A stretch of DNA of 64,000 nucleotides from Actinoplanes teichomyceticus ATCC 31121 (GCF_003711105.1 NZ_CP023865.1:842001-906000); one strand, 5' to 3'. Positions 37,280-46,294 are shown, counted from the stretch's first letter. Notes: generated by a model from the letters alone, not told the origin. Made by a program: numbers and translations.

Positions 37280-37416
37280 CCAGCACAACTCGAACGATCA
37301 GCCGTTACACCACTGCCGGGGACTTGACCGTGCTGGCCGCTTGCTTCTGCTCCTGGCGGTACGATCGATATAGGATTCTGCCCGCCTGCCGGGCATGCTA
37401 TGAGAGGTACAGGACT

Positions 37417-37779
37417 GTGGCTGAGCTGACCGAGCCGGGGCCTGGCGCGCCGCGCGGCTCACGGTACGCAGATCAGCGGCCGTACGTCGTCATCGAGGAA
37501 TTCGGTGAACTGGACGGGCCGATCACGGGTCAGGTCGTGCTCAGCCGACGGCTCGACTGGTCCGGGCGTGCGCGATACGACCTCGACAACCCGCGCCGAC
37601 TCGCCAGCATGTACGAAACCGTTCTGCGCGAGGCGACAACCGCCGAGGATCTTCAGCTCTGGCTGAGCGGTCCAACGCTCCTGCGCCTTTGGAGCAGCCT
37701 GGTCCTTCCGCCGCAGGTGCGACTCGCTTGGGAGGCGAAGCATCCGGTGCTCGCCGCAGTCCGCAGGGCCGCCGCGTAG
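37417..37779 (+). CDS. Small protein paired with AbiEii-type gene, possible antitoxin
   Basis: 120 residues, no recognised fold. Contains RPYVVIEEFGELDGP, LSRRLDWSGRARYDLDNPRR and LASMYETVLREATT; predicted mixed alpha/beta and soluble. GTG start with GAGAGG 9 nt upstream; an AT-rich TAGGAT at 37371-37376 may be the -10. Its TAG overlaps the GTG of the next gene (TAGTG), so the two are coupled like a toxin-antitoxin pair. It is not the usual AbiEi winged-helix antitoxin. The antitoxin role is inferred only from position. Confidence 0.6.
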   Translation: MAELTEPGPGAPRGSRYADQRPYVVIEEFGELDGPITGQVVLSRRLDWSGRARYDLDNPRRLASMYETVLREATTAEDLQLWLSGPTLLRLWSSLVLPPQVRLAWEAKHPVLAAVRRAAA

Positions 37780-38444
37780 TGCCACACGAGACAGAGCCGC
37801 TGCACCTCGTGCTCGCCGAGATCGGTCTACGGGCGGGCGGTCCGTTTGGTTTCGCCCTGGCCGGAGGTCATGCCGTCGCTGCGCACGGCATCATCGACAG
37901 GCCGAGTGAGGACGTCGACCTTTTCGCCGACTGGCAACGGCGTGCTGATTTTCCTACGGCTGTTGATGCGGTCATCGCCGCCTTCGAAAGCGAGGGGTTC
38001 GGTGTTGTGGTCGATCTCCGCTTAGAGACATTTGCCCGGCTGCACGTTAGTCAGGCCGCCGATCCGGGCCAGCAACATCGAGTCGAACTTGTTGCCAACT
38101 GGCGCGCTCAGCCGCCCGTTGAGATGCAGATCGGTCCGGTCCTGCACCCCGATGACGTGATGGCGGGCAAGATGGACGCCTTGTACAACCGGGCCGCCGC
38201 GCGGGATTTCATCGACATCGACGCCGCTATAACTCGGGGCCGGTATACGCCGAAGCAGCTGTGCAACCTGGCGTCGGAGGCCGACGCCGGATTCGATCGG
38301 CAGTATTTCGCGCAGATGCTCGGTGCGATCAACCGTTTCGACGATCAAGACTTCATCGACTACGGGCTCGAACCCGACCAAGTTGCGGCGATGCGCGAAC
38401 GTTTCCGGACCTGGCAGGCCGAACTGCAGACCTCGCCGCAGTGA
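37779..38444 (+). CDS. AbiEii/AbiGii-like nucleotidyltransferase
   Basis: 221 residues. FALAGGHAVAAHGIIDRPSEDVDLF is the nucleotidyltransferase signature (GG then DxD metal ligands); MAGKMDALYNRAAARDFIDI is the second conserved segment of the AbiEii (type IV toxin, COG2253-like) family. These enzymes add nucleotides to RNA, for example tRNA ends, and act as growth-arresting toxins in abortive infection. GTG start overlaps the partner's stop. Last gene of the island, about 200 nt before attR. Confidence 0.75.
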   Translation: MPHETEPLHLVLAEIGLRAGGPFGFALAGGHAVAAHGIIDRPSEDVDLFADWQRRADFPTAVDAVIAAFESEGFGVVVDLRLETFARLHVSQAADPGQQHRVELVANWRAQPPVEMQIGPVLHPDDVMAGKMDALYNRAAARDFIDIDAAITRGRYTPKQLCNLASEADAGFDRQYFAQMLGAINRFDDQDFIDYGLEPDQVAAMRERFRTWQAELQTSPQ

Positions 38445-38586
38445 CCGAAGCAGGGGGTCTAATCGGCTCAGCTGATGGCGATCGTGCTGGTTGTTGTTGA
38501 TCGCTGCTGGATGGATTTGAATCGCACTGCGTCGATGGACGAGTTCGCGGAGGTGGGCTGAACGCGCTGATGGCCACGCCGACGTT

Positions 38587-38603
38587 CTGGGCAAATCCTG
38601 GGC
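38587..38603 (+). repeat. Right copy of 17-nt island end repeat
   Basis: Exact match to 20195-20211, same orientation; 48 nt from the attR core. Confidence 0.55.
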
Positions 38604-38651
38604 GAGGAGTGCTGCGAGCGACGTTTTAGCAGCTCAGGCCATATGTGGTCC

Positions 38652-38671
38652 AAGATCACCCAGATCTACGA
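38652..38671 (+). other. Right attachment-site core (attR)
   Basis: Identical to 19855-19874. Sequence to its left is island; to its right the original chromosomal tail of the acyl-CoA dehydrogenase gene continues. Confidence 0.8.
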
Positions 38672-38726
38672 GGGCACGAACCAGGTGCAGCGAATCGTCA
38701 TGGCCCGGCAGCTCCTGAAGGGCTAG
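38652..38726 (+). pseudogene. Displaced original 3' end of the acyl-CoA dehydrogenase gene
   Basis: In frame it reads KITQIYEGTNQVQRIVMARQ LLKG and TAG: the same 24 residues as the functional gene end at 19855-19929, with 65 of 75 bases identical and all changes synonymous. Its codons (GTG, CTC CTG, GGC) are host-like. It has no start and is an orphan left by integration. Confidence 0.85.
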
Positions 38727-38783
38727 AAACAGCCCCGGGCGATGTGCCTGACCCGTCGGCACACCGCCCGGGGCTGGATCGCA

Positions 38784-40976
38784 CTATCGGCGGTACCAGG
38801 TGCGGGTGCCGGTGTACGCGATGTTGCCGAGCTTGTCGTACGCGCAGACCCGTACCTTCATGGTTTTCTTCTGCTTGTCGGTGTTGACGCGCAGCACGTA
38901 GCCGGCGGTCTTGTCCGTCGCGACCACCTTGCCGTTCACGCTCAGCTCGATCCGTGCGATGCCGGAGGCGTCCGACGCCTTCACCGTGACCTGGACGGTG
39001 CCCTTGACCTTCGCCTTGTCGCCCGGCGCCTTGGTGATCGAGAGCGAGGGCGCCTTGTTGTCGGCGATCACGGTCCGGGTGTAGCTGCGGGTGTTGCCGA
39101 GCCGGTCGGTCAGCTTCCAGACGAGCTTGACGTTGCCGCTGCTCTGACCGGTGGCGACCTTCTTCGAGTATCCGGCGCCGAGGTATTTCCCGTTCGCCCA
39201 CAGTTCGGCCTTGGCCACGCCGGAGGCGTCGTTCACCGCGGTGAGCGAGGTGGTGAAGGTGCCACGGACGCGGGTGTTCTGCTTCGGGTTCACGGTCGCG
39301 GCCGGGCCGTCGTTGTCGACCACCACGGTCTGGGTGAACCGGCTGCGGTAGCCGTCCTTGTCGGTGGCTTCCACCACGAGCCGGCCGCCGCTCGGTGCCA
39401 CGGTGGCGGACCAATCGCTGCCCGCCCGCTTCATCGCTACGCCGTTGACCTCGGCGGAGGCGACGTCGGCCGCACCGCGGAAGACGACCTCGACCGAGCC
39501 CCGGACGCGCGCGCCGGCCGCCGGAGACACGATGCTGCCCGCCGGACCGGCCGTGTCGACCCGGACCGTCGTGGTCGCACTGCTGCTCCTACCGGCGACG
39601 TCGACCGCCCGGAGGGTGAGGGCGATCCGGCCGTTGAAGTTCTCCGGAGGCGACCAGTTCATGCTCTGCCAGGGGTTCCACCGCGTCGCGACCTTGTCCC
39701 CGCCGACGTAGAGCTCCATGCGGGTGACGGCGGTGTCGTCGACGGCCGAGGGCCGGAACGACATCACGTCGGTGATCAACTGGTCGGTGGTGAGGCCGGT
39801 CGAGGTGATCTCCGGGTCCGCGGAGTCCTGGCCGGTCAGCGAGTACACCGCGGTCCCCGCGTTCAGCAGCGGCAGGCTGACGCCGTCGGTCGTGGTGGTG
39901 TCGGTGATCGCCTTGCGCACCTCGGCGGCCGTGACTCCGGGCCTGGAGGCGAACGCCAGGGCGACGGTGCCGGCCACCACCGCGGTCGAGCCCTCCACGC
40001 CCGCGAGCACCTTCGACTCGTTGTTGTGATCCACCGCGGGCACGCCCTCGGCGGCGGCCACGTCGATCCACCTGTCGGTCTCGGTGTTGTGGTTGCCGCG
40101 CATGGTGTCCTGGCCGGAGGTGGTCACGGCACTCACCGCCAGCACGTCGTCGAAGCCGGCCGGGAAGACGCGTCTGCCCTGGTGTGCATCCGTGCTGGCC
40201 GACGCCACCATCAGTACACCCCGCTCGGTGGCGTACCGGACCGCTTCCCTGATCAGGGTGGTGTCGAAGTGCAGGTACGCCGTCGTGGTGATGACCTGGG
40301 CGCCGTTGTCGGTGGCCCAGACGATGCCCCGGGCGAGGCTGTCGGAGAGCGACTGGGTGGTGTCGCTCTCCAGGGTGAGCCGGATCGGCATGATCTTGCA
40401 GCTTGAGCAGATGCCGGAGTCTCCGGCGATGATGCCGGCGGCCATCGTCCCGCGCCCGGTCAGATCAGTGGTCCTTCTGTAGATCTCGGTGGCGTCGTAG
40501 CCGGCCACCACCCGCTCCGCCGGCAGCTCCTGGTTCGGCGTGACACCGTTGCCGATCACGGCCACGGTCACCGGGGCGCTGCCGGAACGGACCCGCGGTA
40601 GCCGGACGATGTCCAGCTCACTGCCGTCCAGCGTGTGCGCCGCCGGCGGGAACTGGTACGCCAACTCCTCCTTCTCCGCGTACCGGACCTGCGGGTCGGC
40701 CCGCAGGGCGTCCAGCAACTTGTCGTAGCCGAGGCCGTACTTGTCCGGCTCGTAGTAGAGGTTGGCCTGCACGGCGTTCAGCTGGGCGATCGTCTCGATC
40801 GAGCCGTAGAACTCGACGTTCAGGCGCTCAAACAGCGCGGCGGCGTCCACACCGGGGGCGAGCCCGACGGTGAAGGGCATCCAACGCTTCTCACTTGCGG
40901 CGGCCGCCGGAGTGGCGACCGTGGTGGTCGCGCCGGTCAGCAGCAGGGCAGCAAGTGACAAGGAAAGTACGCGCAA
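38784..40976 (-). CDS. Secreted subtilisin-like (S8) pseudoprotease with Ig-like repeats
   Basis: About 730 residues. A signal peptide (MRVLSLSLAALLLTG to TPAAAAS) is followed by an inhibitor-like prodomain, a subtilase fold (about 110-400) and three to four Ig-like repeats separated by VDxxGP motifs (VDTAGPAG, VDNDGPAA, ADNKAPSL). The three catalytic motifs are altered: AVIDTGV is AVIGNGV, GHGTHVAG is GRGTMAAG, and GTSMA(A)P is VEGSTAVVAG, so Asp, His and Ser all appear lost. It is more likely a binding protein than a protease. A TTG at 40976 after GGGGG fits the signal peptide; the frame is open further upstream. Confidence 0.75.
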   Translation of the reverse strand: MRVLSLSLAALLLTGATTTVATPAAAASEKRWMPFTVGLAPGVDAAALFERLNVEFYGSIETIAQLNAVQANLYYEPDKYGLGYDKLLDALRADPQVRYAEKEELAYQFPPAAHTLDGSELDIVRLPRVRSGSAPVTVAVIGNGVTPNQELPAERVVAGYDATEIYRRTTDLTGRGTMAAGIIAGDSGICSSCKIMPIRLTLESDTTQSLSDSLARGIVWATDNGAQVITTTAYLHFDTTLIREAVRYATERGVLMVASASTDAHQGRRVFPAGFDDVLAVSAVTTSGQDTMRGNHNTETDRWIDVAAAEGVPAVDHNNESKVLAGVEGSTAVVAGTVALAFASRPGVTAAEVRKAITDTTTTDGVSLPLLNAGTAVYSLTGQDSADPEITSTGLTTDQLITDVMSFRPSAVDDTAVTRMELYVGGDKVATRWNPWQSMNWSPPENFNGRIALTLRAVDVAGRSSSATTTVRVDTAGPAGSIVSPAAGARVRGSVEVVFRGAADVASAEVNGVAMKRAGSDWSATVAPSGGRLVVEATDKDGYRSRFTQTVVVDNDGPAATVNPKQNTRVRGTFTTSLTAVNDASGVAKAELWANGKYLGAGYSKKVATGQSSGNVKLVWKLTDRLGNTRSYTRTVIADNKAPSLSITKAPGDKAKVKGTVQVTVKASDASGIARIELSVNGKVVATDKTAGYVLRVNTDKQKKTMKVRVCAYDKLGNIAYTGTRTWYRR

Positions 40977-41125
40977 GAGATGGCCCCCGTAGCCATGGAT
41001 GGTCAGCGCCCCATGGTATCGATCTCTGTCAGCGACACCACACCCGCGTCGCTGTGTGGGCGAGATTGCCGCCGCACCCTGCGGACGGACCGCGGCCCGG
41101 CTCACCGCGACCCGCCACCGATCGC

Positions 41126-42106
41126 TCACGCTGCTCCGGAGACGGACCCGATCCTGCGACCCGCCCTCTCCGGCAACCGGCACCGTGAGGCGCACCGGCG
41201 CATGGCCTCGATCCAGGGCGGTGAGGACTTGATCAGGGTCTCGCCGAGGGCGGTCAATTCATGGTGCATCTCATTGGCGTGGCGCCGGCTCTGCACGAGG
41301 CCCGCGTCACGCAGGATCGACAGGTGGCGGCTGGCCGTGGATGCCGAGATGGCCGAGCACTCGCTGACCCTGGTCGTCGTGTGCCGCTTCTGCAGGATGT
41401 ACAGGATCGCGGCGCGGGTGCGGCCCACCAGGTGCTGCAAGGAATGCGGCCGGTCCGCTCCGGGCGCGATGTCATGACCCGTCGCGATGGACTGTGCGGC
41501 CGACGTCATCGGGCACACCACTGTGGTGTGCCCGTGCTCGGTGTCGGTCATCATGATCTGCTCCTGGCAGAAGGCCGACGGAATGATCGTCACGTCGTTG
41601 CCGGCGGTCCCGGCCGAACGCGTCGTGCGCGGCGCCGCGGGAGTGATCCCCCTGAGAAGGCGTGAGATCGCTTCCGAGCCCTGCGAGCGCAGGATCCGGT
41701 CGTATTCCGCCCGTTCGTAGTCGAGGGCCGCGACCAGGGCGGCCGCGTGCGGCTCGATCACTGCTTGGTAATAATTCTGGAACGGATTTTCCCCGGCGTC
41801 GTGGTCTTCGGTGGAAATGCCGCCGCGGCAGCAGTGCCGATCCGGAAGAAGGCCTCCGGTCATCGACGCAACCGTCTTGATCGCCGAGCTGAGCGGATGT
41901 GCTTCCAGGATGCTCTTCAGCGACGCGACATCCGAGTGCGCCGCAGAATTGCGTAGACGTGAGACGGCGCGGGCCTGCCAGCGGCGCATGACGGAGGGCG
42001 TGCCGGTCCGTATCAGATCGTAGCTGAGCACCAATTCCACGGCCATCACGGGCTCTCGAGCGACAAGGACGACGGAATTGTTGGAAAAACTGGATGCGAA
42101 TGTCAT
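41126..42106 (-). CDS. ArsR-like winged-helix transcriptional regulator
   Basis: 326 residues. The C-terminal 90 residues form an ArsR-type helix-turn-helix (LVGRTRAAILYILQKRHTTT, SECSAISASTASRHLSILRD AGLV). The N-terminal 200 residues match the long effector-like region of actinobacterial regulators of this type and carry no metal-binding CxC motif. ATG at 42106 follows GGGGGAAATC. Its target is unknown; it lies between the S8-like gene and a secreted phosphoesterase. Binding may be to its own 397-nt upstream interval. Confidence 0.75.
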   Translation of the reverse strand: MTFASSFSNNSVVLVAREPVMAVELVLSYDLIRTGTPSVMRRWQARAVSRLRNSAAHSDVASLKSILEAHPLSSAIKTVASMTGGLLPDRHCCRGGISTEDHDAGENPFQNYYQAVIEPHAAALVAALDYERAEYDRILRSQGSEAISRLLRGITPAAPRTTRSAGTAGNDVTIIPSAFCQEQIMMTDTEHGHTTVVCPMTSAAQSIATGHDIAPGADRPHSLQHLVGRTRAAILYILQKRHTTTRVSECSAISASTASRHLSILRDAGLVQSRRHANEMHHELTALGETLIKSSPPWIEAMRRCASRCRLPERAGRRIGSVSGAA

Positions 42107-42429
42107 TGATTTCCCCCGATCGCAATGACGGGCCGCAAAGTTCACGCGGCTCGGAACATCCGTCCGAGTCAACCTACCAGGGGGAGAGGGTGAATGGCTT
42201 TCCGGTGAAAAATGGCGGAGGGTAATGGCCACGTAGCGTGCAATTAACAGTCTGACTGGTCCCGCTTCGCCCGGGTTGGGTCAACTGACCGTGATCTATG
42301 TGAGCTGCTCCACATGGCGATCGCCGGCCGGCGTACGGCGCCCGGACCGCCGGGCCGGGCGGGCCGGCTGCCGTCCGGAGACCCTCCGGTCGTCGGCAAG
42401 GCGCGCGCGTCCCCGGTCATGCGGCCGAC

Positions 42430-42465
42430 GATGTCCGCGACCCGTCGGCCGGGGTCGCGGACATC
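42430..42465 (-). terminator. 14-bp hairpin after the phosphoesterase gene
   Basis: 42430-42443 pairs perfectly with 42452-42465, loop 8 nt, 39 nt beyond the stop of the gene on the minus strand. It is the only structure I see in the 397-nt interval 42107-42503, which also must hold the ArsR-like gene's promoter. Confidence 0.6.
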
Positions 42466-42503
42466 TCGACGAGGCGACGTTCAGCCGGCCCCGGTCGGTG
42501 GGG

Positions 42504-43325
42504 TCACCACGGGGCGGTCACCGTGATCTCGAGCGCATCGTGATCGGTGTAGTAGGTGGGCCAGACCTTGGACGACATCCCCGTGAAGTGGGACGACACC
42601 ATCACGTGCTGCACGTCCCCGTCACCCTTGCGGGTCCACCCGGAAGGGACGCACTTCTGTACGTTCTCCGGGTCCGCGGTGTCGTACTCCATGTTGAGGT
42701 CGCCGCTGATGATCGCCGGAACGGAGCTCTCCCCGTAGAGGGCCTGCATCGCCGGCAGCTTCTGCTTGCTCAGCTGGTTGCACTGGTTGAGCGCGGTGGG
42801 TTCGTCGGTGCTCAGGTGGGTCACGCAGCCGTAGAAGTCGGCGAACCTGGCGCAGCCGTACACCCGCTGCTCCGACGTGCTGTTCTGCGCGCTGTAGACG
42901 CCCCGGTCGTTCATGTATGCGTAATTGTTGTTGACGAGAATGGCGCTACCGTAGTCCGCCCCGTTCGTGCATTTCACGGTGGTGTTCGCGTCTGCGTTCC
43001 AGGCGGCCGTGAAATGGGTGGCCGGATAGTCGGGGTAGCTGCCGTTCTGGGCGATGTCGAGTTCCTGACCCCGGCAGATCTCGTTGATGAAAACCGCGGT
43101 CGGAAGGTGCTCGGCGATGAGCACCTTGGCCTCGTCGACGGCCCGTTCTCCGGAGTAGCAGCCGGCCTTGCCGCTGTTGCAGATGTTCATCTGCAGGATC
43201 CTGATCGTTCTTGCGGCCTGCGCCGGAGCCGCGAGGAATGCTGTCCCGATGATCGAGACCGTGGCAACGACGAGAAGGTGCCGAATTCTGGCATAGGTCA
43301 GCCAGCCGCGACGTGCGTGAATCAA
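42504..43325 (-). CDS. Secreted endonuclease/exonuclease/phosphatase-family protein
   Basis: 273 residues. Signal peptide (HLLVVATVSIIGTAFLAAPAQA) then the EEP fold: LQMNICNSG, FINEICRG (metal Glu), THLSTDEPT, ISGDLNMEYD (catalytic GDxN) and a final YTDHDALEITV (DH). It hydrolyses a phosphodiester or phosphomonoester outside the cell: DNase, sphingomyelinase-like or inositol phosphatase roles are possible. Six or more cysteines suggest disulfides. TTG start 6 nt after GGAAGAGG. Confidence 0.8.
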   Translation of the reverse strand: MIHARRGWLTYARIRHLLVVATVSIIGTAFLAAPAQAARTIRILQMNICNSGKAGCYSGERAVDEAKVLIAEHLPTAVFINEICRGQELDIAQNGSYPDYPATHFTAAWNADANTTVKCTNGADYGSAILVNNNYAYMNDRGVYSAQNSTSEQRVYGCARFADFYGCVTHLSTDEPTALNQCNQLSKQKLPAMQALYGESSVPAIISGDLNMEYDTADPENVQKCVPSGWTRKGDGDVQHVMVSSHFTGMSSKVWPTYYTDHDALEITVTAPW

Positions 43326-43748
43326 AATGGACCTCTTCCGGGCTCGTGATGCGACGCCGACATCCGTGGCGGCAATCGACGTTTGCCGCCGGAACGATCT
43401 GTCGTTGGATATCGGCGGCGGCGGATGCCACGAGTCTTGTTCCGGGAGGGCCTCTAGATCAAGAATCTTCGATGTGCGGCCAAAGTCCCTGCCCAGACGC
43501 CGCGGCCTGCGCGGCGACGTCGTCAGGCGGGGTGCGGCGTCGGCCGGAGGTCTCGACGCGGCGCCGCGGCCGCGCCGGCCACCGCGGACCCCGCGCGGCG
43601 CCTGCCGCCTGTCAGCCGCGTGCCCGGGTCCGGCACCAGCTGAGCCGGCGCCCGCGGCGCGGAGGGGGTGCGGACCGGCGAATCCGGAGAGCGGTCGTGG
43701 CGTCGTCGCGCCCGCCCCCGGCGATCCGGCGCGGAGCCCGGCGGCGCC
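43326..43748. other. Gene-free interval upstream of the phosphoesterase gene
   Basis: 423 nt. The part next to the gene (43326-43460) is less GC-rich and should hold its promoter; the rest is GC-rich with no convincing coding signal. Confidence 0.4.
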
Positions 43749-44072
43749 TCAGTCGACGTGCCGGAACCGGTGCTGCGGGACGCCGGCCGCCGTCAGCAGT
43801 TCGGCGAGACCCGCCGAGGAGTGTTCGAAGAAGACGGCGACCTGGTGGTCGTCGCCGATGTTGCAGGCGGCGGCAAGGGTACCGAGATTGATGGGGTCGA
43901 GCCCCTGGACGTCGGCCATGTCCAGGACCAGGCGCAACGGCCTGATGTGGCGGATCGCCTGCACCAGGGTGCGGCGCAGCCCGACGGCGTCGGTGGCGTC
44001 GAGGGCCCCGTGCGGATGAATGACGAGAGTGCCGTCGGTGCTGGTGGTGACGTCGACCGTGCTGGTCGTCAT
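43749..44072 (-). CDS. STAS-domain protein lacking the phospho-acceptor serine
   Basis: 107 residues, single STAS (anti-sigma antagonist) domain: LVIHPHGALDATDAVGLRRTL then LRLVLDMADVQGLDPINLGTL. The conserved DSSGL becomes DPINL, so the serine phosphorylated by anti-sigma kinases is absent. It may bind its partner constitutively. ATG with GGAAGG upstream. No anti-sigma factor is next to it. Confidence 0.8.
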   Translation of the reverse strand: MTTSTVDVTTSTDGTLVIHPHGALDATDAVGLRRTLVQAIRHIRPLRLVLDMADVQGLDPINLGTLAAACNIGDDHQVAVFFEHSSAGLAELLTAAGVPQHRFRHVD

Positions 44073-44369
44073 CGCTTTACCTTCCGTTACCCGGTGTTTC
44101 TCCGAGTCGCAAGGCTAGGGGCTGGGTCGCGCCTTGGCGAGGTCCGCTGAGGAAAGTTCACCCGGTCACCGCCTGGCCGTCGGGGCACCTTCGAGTACGA
44201 ATGCGGCAAACTGGCCGGACGGCCTGTTGAACACTGGGCGAACGATGCGCTGCCGATCCCGGCCCACCCCGCGGGGAGCCGGCGCCGCCGCTTATCGGAA
44301 GACGTCTATTCGCCTGGTTCTCGCGTGCTGTCCGCCTGCCGTTGCGCCACGGGCGCGATATTGACCGCT

Positions 44370-46181
44370 GTGGACCGAAGGAACCTGCTGCGCGCCGCCC
44401 TGGCCGCGCCCGCCGTACCGATCACGGTGGCCGCCGCCGACTCCGCCCCGGCCGCCGCATCCACCCACCGCTTCGACCGCACCAGCCCGCGGTTCGCGCT
44501 GGCCGTGCTGCCCGACACCCAGTATCTGTTCGACGCCGACAGCAGCGACCCGGCGCCGCTGCGAGCCACCTTCCGCTACCTGCTGCAGGAGTGCGCCGAG
44601 GACAACGTCGCGTTCCTGACGCATCTGGGCGACGTCACCGAGCACGGCACCGAGCCGGAGATCGCGCTGGCCGGGTCGACGTTCGCCGCCATCGACGGGA
44701 GGCTGCCGTACAGCGTGCTGGCCGGTAACCACGACGTCGGCTCCGGGACGACCGACCAGCGCGGCGGCACCCCGTACCTGTCGACCTTCGGCCCGCAGCG
44801 GCTGCGCCGGGCGAGCAGCTTCCTCGACGCCTCCCCGGACGGCTACAACAGCGCGCACCGGATCAGCGCCGCCGGCCGGCAATGGCTGATCCTGGCCCTG
44901 GACTGGCGCATCTCCGACGCCGGCCTGGCCTGGGCGCGCGATCTGCTGGACGCCCATCCGGCGCTGCCGGCCATCGTCACCACCCACGACCTGGCCTACG
45001 CCGACGAGCAGGGCGAGGCGCACCTGTCCGGGCACGGCCAGCGGCTCTGGGACGGCCTGATCCGCGACCACGACCAGATCTTCCTGACCCTCAACGGCCA
45101 CTACTGGCCGCCCGGCCGGACCGTGCTGCGCAACGCCGCCGGGCACGACGTGCACGTGCACGTCGCCAACTATCAGGACCGCTACTACGGCGGCGCCGGC
45201 ATGATCCGGCTCTACCACGTCGACCTGGTGCGCAACCGGATCGACGTGGAGACGTTCGCGCCGTGGTTCCTGGCCCGCGACCCGCGGGCGCGTACCCCGC
45301 TGGAGGCGGAGAGCATCGAGCTGACCGGCGACACCGACCGGTTCAGCCTGGAGATCGACTTCGCGCGGCGCTTCGCCGGGTTCGCGCCGCCGGCGCTTCC
45401 GGCGCCCCGGCCGGCGGCCCGGGTGGTGGACCGGCACACCGCCGCCTACTGGCGGTTCGACGCCGCGGACCAGGCGGTCACCGACGGCGCGGTGGTGACC
45501 GACCGGTCCGGCAAGGGCAACCACCTCACCGTACGCCGGCTGGCCGGCAGCGGAGCCGACGCGCTCACCCTCGCGGCCGACCACCACCCGGGTGCCCCGG
45601 CGCACGCCAGCCTCCGCTTCGACGGCGCGGCCGGCCGCGGCGCCCTGCTGCAGACCGCCGCGGACGCCCCGCTGAACAGCATGACCTTCCTGGACGGTTA
45701 CACCTTCGAGGTGTTCCTCAAACTGCCCGAGCCGTTCGTCGGCAACCACGCCTGGATGGGCGTGTTCAGCTGGGAGGGGCGCAGCGGCGACGCCGGCAAG
45801 CACAGCGGCTGGTCCCCGCTGGAGCCCACCTGCAGCCTGAACGTCTCACCGGAACGATTCCTGCAGTACGTGCTGTACAGCCACGACGGCGACCACAACC
45901 CGACCTCGTGGAGCCACGCGCTGCCGGTCGGCGTCTGGCACCACGTGGCGATCGTCAACGACGGCCGGCGCAGCATCGTCTGGGTGAACGGCTCGCGGAT
46001 CGCCCGCAACCCCACCCGGCCGGCGCACGGCGTGGCGACCGTGGGCCGCCCGTTCACCCTCGGCGGCACCTCGTTCGACCTCCGGTACGACCAGGGTTTC
46101 TACGGCTGGATCGGCGACACCCGCATCACCAGCCGGCCGTTGCGTCCGGAACAGTTCCTGCCGGACCGGCACTTCCGGTAG
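44370..46181 (+). CDS. Tat-exported metallophosphoesterase with LamG-like domain
   Basis: 603 residues. The N-terminus DRRNLLRAALAAPAV is a twin-arginine signal ending near ADSAPAAAS. The calcineurin-like phosphoesterase domain shows PDTQYL, THLGDVTEH (GDxxE/H), AGNHDVG (GNHD), TTHDLAY and NGHYW. A concanavalin-like LamG domain (about 370-600) contains AYWRFDAADQ, LRFDGA and VGVWHHVAIVNDG. It acts outside the cell on a phosphate ester, with the LamG domain possibly binding glycans. GTG 44370 chosen because the twin-arginine motif begins there. Confidence 0.82.
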   Translation: MDRRNLLRAALAAPAVPITVAAADSAPAAASTHRFDRTSPRFALAVLPDTQYLFDADSSDPAPLRATFRYLLQECAEDNVAFLTHLGDVTEHGTEPEIALAGSTFAAIDGRLPYSVLAGNHDVGSGTTDQRGGTPYLSTFGPQRLRRASSFLDASPDGYNSAHRISAAGRQWLILALDWRISDAGLAWARDLLDAHPALPAIVTTHDLAYADEQGEAHLSGHGQRLWDGLIRDHDQIFLTLNGHYWPPGRTVLRNAAGHDVHVHVANYQDRYYGGAGMIRLYHVDLVRNRIDVETFAPWFLARDPRARTPLEAESIELTGDTDRFSLEIDFARRFAGFAPPALPAPRPAARVVDRHTAAYWRFDAADQAVTDGAVVTDRSGKGNHLTVRRLAGSGADALTLAADHHPGAPAHASLRFDGAAGRGALLQTAADAPLNSMTFLDGYTFEVFLKLPEPFVGNHAWMGVFSWEGRSGDAGKHSGWSPLEPTCSLNVSPERFLQYVLYSHDGDHNPTSWSHALPVGVWHHVAIVNDGRRSIVWVNGSRIARNPTRPAHGVATVGRPFTLGGTSFDLRYDQGFYGWIGDTRITSRPLRPEQFLPDRHFR

Positions 46182-46294
46182 GCGTGCCCCGGGCTCCCGG
46201 ACCGTCCACGCGGCCCCGGTGGCCTGCCGTCCGGTGACCGGCGCACCGCCGGAGGGCCATGCGTCGTATCCACCATGCCGCGGAGGTGAGATCG

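Larger units (their letters stand above)
19855..38671. mobile_element. Integrated genomic island carrying a PIWI-RE system
   Basis: About 18.8 kb bounded by the 20-nt direct repeat. The interior has visibly lower GC and more A/T third positions than either flank. Cargo: STAND regulator, kinase, four-gene PIWI-RE operon, decayed insertion sequences and an AbiEii-type pair. A 17-nt repeat also occurs near both ends (20195-20211 and 38587-38603). No integrase, excisionase or conjugation gene is recognisable, so it may be a stranded remnant or mobilised in trans. Confidence 0.8.

Noticed and set aside
46259..46294. ATG 46259 as the start of the PstS-like gene
   Set aside because: No ribosome site, while GTG 46295 follows GGAGG at ideal distance and leads directly into the first helix.
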